Made by a program: the position numbers and the translations under genes. From assembly GCF_037044555.1 (NCBI RefSeq), contig NZ_CP146275.1, positions 2,274,501 to 2,338,500 of the forward strand: 64,000 nucleotides of DNA, written 5' to 3'. Below, piece by piece: positions 61,295 to 64,000 of this stretch (position 1 is the first letter of the stretch; each line of letters begins with the position of its first letter). This stretch comes from Pelagibacterium nitratireducens. Lineage in GTDB: Bacteria; Pseudomonadota; Alphaproteobacteria; Rhizobiales; Devosiaceae. The notes under the pieces were generated by a model. The model did not search any database. It had not been told where the DNA came from and saw nothing but the letters and a program-made list of their open reading frames with translations.

Positions 61295-62929
61295 ATGAAC
61301 CCGGCCGATTTGCATGCGCTCCCCGATGACGTCCACGCCCTCAAGGCGATGATCGTGGCGGCCCAGGACAGGGTGGCGTCGGCCGAGCAGCGGCGCCGGG
61401 CTCTGGAAGCTGAAATCGCCGCGCATGAGGCCGAGATTGCCGCCATGAAGGCGGACAAGGCTGCCGACGCGGAAAAGATCGGCCGGCTGGAATCCATCAT
61501 CGCCCTGCTGCAGCGGGCCCAATACGGCACTCGCTCGGAAAAGCTGCGGATCGCCCCCCTTGATGACGAGCAGATGGCTTTCGCCTTTGATGAGTTGCGG
61601 ACCGGTCTTGGCGAGATCGAGGCCAAACGCGAAAAGCAATCCGGACAAGCCGCGCTCCGTCCTTCGCGTCCCCGGAAAGGGTTTGCACCGCACCTGGAGC
61701 GGATCGAGGAGGTGATCGAGCCCGAGGTGCCGGCCGAGTGCGAAGGCCTTGATGCCGTGCGGATCGGTGAGGACGTCACCGAGCGCCTCGATGTGACGCC
61801 GGCCAGGTTCCGCGTCATCGTCACCCGTCGCCCCAAATACGCCTATCGCCTGGCGGACGGCCAGGATCGCATCGCGCAGGCTCCGGCGCCCAACCATCTC
61901 ATTGCCGGCGGCATTCCCACCGAGGCGGTGCTGGCCCAGGTGGCGGTCAGCAAATACGCCGATGGCCTACCGCTCTATCGCCAGGAAGAGATTTACTCTC
62001 GTGATGGGGTGGAGCTGGATCGGTCTCTGATGGCGCAATGGATGGGGCGGCTGAGCTTCGAGCTCGAGCCACTCGCCCACCATGTTCTCAAAACCATCAA
62101 GCTCGGTGAGCGGGTTTTTGCCGACGAGACCCGGCTTCCGACCCTGGCGCCTGGCACTGGCAAGGTGAAAACAGCTTGGCTTTGGGCTTATGCCCGGGAC
62201 GACCGGACCTTTGGAGGATCAAGTCCACCGATGGTGGCCTATTGCTTCGAAGACAGCAGATCAGGCGAATGCGTCGCCCGGCATCTGGACGGCTATCGCG
62301 GGATCCTGCAGATCGACGGCTATGCTGCCTATAACCGACTGGGCAAAGCGAGTGGCGCCAACGACGCCATGACGCTCGCCGGGTGCTGGGCGCACGCACG
62401 GCGCAAGTTCTTCGATCTCCAGGCCAGTGACGGTTCGCCCTTTGCCGGTGCCGTGGTGACGGCGATGGCACCGCTGTGGGCCATCGAAGACGACATTCGT
62501 GGTCACGACCCCGATCTGCGCGCCGCCATCAGAGCCGAGAAGTCCGCGCCGATCGTGAGCGACCTGCTCGCCGTTCTGGACCGGGAACTGCCCCGCATCT
62601 CGGGGAAATCGAAACTGGCCGAGGCGATCCGCTACACGCTCGCCCGGCGTGCCGTGCTCGAACGCTTCCTCTCGGATGGCCGCATCGAGCTCGACTCCAA
62701 TATCGTCGAGCGCGCCATCAGACCCCAGACCATTACGCGCAAGAACAGCCTTTTTGCCGGCAGTGACGGGGGCGGCCGCTCCTGGGCAACCATCGCAACG
62801 TTGCTCATCACGGCCAAGATGAACGATGTCGACCCACATGTTTGGCTCACCCAGACCCTCGAGCGTATCGCCAATGGCTGGCCCAACAGCGACATCGACG
62901 CCCTCATGCCCTGGAACTACGCCGGCTGA
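61295..62929 (+). CDS. tnpC: IS66 transposase TnpC
   Basis: A 544-residue transposase from the ATG at 61295. The N-terminus is a coiled coil (DDVHALKAMIVAAQDRVASA), followed by the linker KLRIAPLDDEQMAFAFDELR, and the DDE core: ERVFADETRLPTL, LQIDGYAAYNRLG, GCWAHARRKFFDL and SNIVERAIRPQTITRKNSLF. Intact, ending 22 bp inside the right end of the element. Confidence 0.96.
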   Translation: MNPADLHALPDDVHALKAMIVAAQDRVASAEQRRRALEAEIAAHEAEIAAMKADKAADAEKIGRLESIIALLQRAQYGTRSEKLRIAPLDDEQMAFAFDELRTGLGEIEAKREKQSGQAALRPSRPRKGFAPHLERIEEVIEPEVPAECEGLDAVRIGEDVTERLDVTPARFRVIVTRRPKYAYRLADGQDRIAQAPAPNHLIAGGIPTEAVLAQVAVSKYADGLPLYRQEEIYSRDGVELDRSLMAQWMGRLSFELEPLAHHVLKTIKLGERVFADETRLPTLAPGTGKVKTAWLWAYARDDRTFGGSSPPMVAYCFEDSRSGECVARHLDGYRGILQIDGYAAYNRLGKASGANDAMTLAGCWAHARRKFFDLQASDGSPFAGAVVTAMAPLWAIEDDIRGHDPDLRAAIRAEKSAPIVSDLLAVLDRELPRISGKSKLAEAIRYTLARRAVLERFLSDGRIELDSNIVERAIRPQTITRKNSLFAGSDGGGRSWATIATLLITAKMNDVDPHVWLTQTLERIANGWPNSDIDALMPWNYAG

Positions 62930-62951
62930 ACGGTCCTGCCTTCTCGCTTAC

Positions 62952-62959
62952 GCTCCTCG
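62952..62959. repeat. Right target-site duplication (GCTCCTCG)
   Basis: The second copy of the eight-base duplication made by IS66 insertion, identical to 60402-60409. Confidence 0.93.
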
Positions 62960-63333
62960 CCCTCGCCACCGCCACCCTGACCAAGGCTCAAAGCCAGGCG
63001 CGCCGCGGTCAAGGTGAGGAAAAGATTGGCGCCACCGCTGATCAGCTGGCCAGCACGCGTCGCGAAGCCCTCGAGGTCATCGTCGCGATTGTCGGCATTG
63101 AGCAGGCCCTGCGCCAGCTTCCAAAGCACATAGCCGAAAAGTCCGATGGCGACGAGGCCAAGCAGGATGCGACCGAAGGGCAAACCCAAAAGGCTCGAGA
63201 GGGCTTCGGACGACCCGTTCGAATCGCGCCCGCCCCAGATCGCCGAGGTCAGGGTGAGCCCGCCCAGCAGCAGATACACCACACCACGCGCCGCGTAGCC
63301 CCACCGGGCCAAGGTCTCGAAATGGTCTGACAT
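62952..63333 (-). pseudogene. DUF1206 membrane protein, N-terminal fragment (split by IS66)
   Basis: From the ATG at 63333: MSDHFETLARWGYAARGVVY, then LPFGRILLGLVAIGLFGYVL (first module) and ATRAGQLISGGANLFLTLTA (second). Translation then runs into the insertion sequence and stops at 62917 after 11 foreign residues, making a 138-residue product with only the first half of the membrane protein. DUF1206 proteins have three such modules and unknown function. Confidence 0.88.
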
Positions 63334-63512
63334 GCTCGCCGTTATCCGTTGAAGACTGGTCGATAACGGTTTTAGGGGTGTTGGTGTTCCGTGAGGTGGC
63401 GATGGCGGGCGGATTGGCGGCGGCGTATTTCCTGTGGGGCGAGTTGGTGGCCAAGTCGTTGTCGAAATCGGTAAGTTCGCAACTCGCACTGTCTCGCGTC
63501 GAAGCATTCACG
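63334..63512. other. Intergenic stretch with a possible gene remnant
   Basis: The plus strand around 63395-63470 translates as MAGGLAAAYFLWGELVAKSL, faintly like GGFAAAYFSHLVPAK in the TauE/SafE protein at 59943. It has no start site or length to be a gene. No other feature is seen. Confidence 0.25.
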
Positions 63513-63947
63513 TCAGAGGCAGACCCCTCCCTGTCTAATCGTTGCCGTGCGCAGTCTGTCGCTGGCATCGTAAGTCAACGTCAAATAGAGTTCATTCCCG
63601 CAAACGACGCCACGGGAACCCGCCGCAAGGCGGAAAACCTGTATCGAAGCGGCTCCTGACGGAAGATCCTGAACCGGCGTATTCCACGCCTCTAGGCCGG
63701 CGTGTGTCAGCTCTCGCTCGATTTCCTGTTTTGGCTCGCCGCCCACAAAGAAACCAGGGATCATGTTCACATCACCATCTCCCCGCCCGACCTCCCTGTA
63801 TTGATACAGGCGCCGTGTGGTTTCGTTCAGCAAGAGATGCGGCGCGTAGGCCGAGTAGGCCATCCAACCCACCGGGAGGGCGAACAGAAGAGTAGTACCG
63901 GTGAGCAACCACAGCGCAACTTTTCGGGACATGCTGATCGTCATCAT
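63513..63947 (-). CDS. Hypothetical protein with one membrane helix
   Basis: Up to 144 residues; ATGs at 63947, 63944 and 63932 compete and none has a clear ribosome site. An N-terminal helix (KVALWLLTGTTLLFALPVGW) anchors a periplasmic part with two Cys (GVVCGNELYLTLTY and the near-terminal GGVCL). No family recognised. The 53 bp to the window end show nothing further. Confidence 0.6.
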   Translation of the reverse strand: MMTISMSRKVALWLLTGTTLLFALPVGWMAYSAYAPHLLLNETTRRLYQYREVGRGDGDVNMIPGFFVGGEPKQEIERELTHAGLEAWNTPVQDLPSGAASIQVFRLAAGSRGVVCGNELYLTLTYDASDRLRTATIRQGGVCL

Positions 63948-64000
63948 TCATCGCGAAAGCTTTAGCAGCTATATACAACTCCGGTCCTAGGTGCCACATG

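Larger units (their letters stand above)
60410..62951 (+). mobile_element. Complete IS66-family insertion sequence, 2542 bp
   Basis: The ends are perfect 12-bp inverted repeats, GTAAGCGAGAAG at 60410-60421 and CTTCTCGCTTAC at 62940-62951, starting with the IS66-typical GTAAGC. It carries tnpA, tnpB and tnpC in the family order and is flanked by an 8-bp duplication. All three frames are open, so it appears functional and recent. Confidence 0.96.

Noticed and set aside
63378..63659. A 93-codon plus-strand frame next to the DUF1206 fragment
   Set aside because: It has no ribosome site, overlaps the minus-strand membrane protein gene and has only weak local likeness to a TauE segment.

Overview
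The window looks like a chromosomal segment of a GC-rich alphaproteobacterium of the order Hyphomicrobiales, most likely Devosiaceae (Devosia/Pelagibacterium-like). This rests on gene order (lepB-rnc-era-recO-parC, acpS-pyrE-rsh-rpoZ, dapA-smpB), an LdtR-type MarR regulator beside an L,D-transpeptidase, a Porin_2-type porin, several Hyphomicrobiales-typical DUFs and dispersed palindromic intergenic repeats. The taxon is an inference; no search was run.

Layout. 1-2.5 kb: the 5' end of glyA, a DUF6898 protein, a YkuD L,D-transpeptidase and its likely regulator ldtR. 2.8-10 kb: a DUF6163 membrane protein, hemB behind a perfect 15-bp palindrome, an alpha/beta hydrolase, a MerR regulator divergent from a cation transporter with a classic 19-bp-spacer MerR promoter, an SDR, an RDD protein, the Bpt aminoacyl-transferase and an EEP-family protein. 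10-23 kb is mostly housekeeping on the minus strand: parC, recO, era, rnc, lepB, acpS, pyrE, rsh, rpoZ, smpB and dapA, with a plus-strand NYN-domain gene and a family-5 uracil-DNA glycosylase between them. 23-29 kb: an alpha/beta-hydrolase-fold protein lacking the nucleophile Ser, an OmpA / mini membrane protein / HhH cluster, a porin, a secreted protein and tRNA-Ala(CGC).

29-39 kb: a ThDP enzyme divergent from an Lrp/AsnC regulator, etfBA, a von Willebrand A protein with five exact 88-residue modules, and a small periplasmic quinoprotein set (PQQ-type beta-propeller dehydrogenase, MoxJ-like binding protein, cytochrome c). 39.5-51 kb is the most interesting region. DUF1028-psuG-psuK run leftward, and a peptide-type ABC transporter (including a permease-ATPase fusion), a GntR/FCD regulator and an M42 peptidase run rightward. 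The shared control region carries two ATTTAT-N4-ATAAAT operator-like sites exactly 30 bp apart. I infer one coregulated locus importing and degrading a pseudouridine-containing or peptide-like substrate. The TIGR02587/TIGR02588 pair follows.

51-64 kb: an aldehyde dehydrogenase, a four-gene Mla/Mce lipid-transport operon (permease with STAS domain, ATPase, MlaD, lipoprotein), tRNA-Ser(GCT), CsbD, a GST, a glyoxalase-related protein and a TauE/SafE transporter. An intact IS66-family element (60410-62951) splits a DUF1206 gene; its 8-bp target duplication and 12-bp terminal repeats are readable, and removing it restores one 272-codon frame. Two families of palindromic intergenic repeats occur across the window. 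I see no CRISPR array, prophage or defence island.
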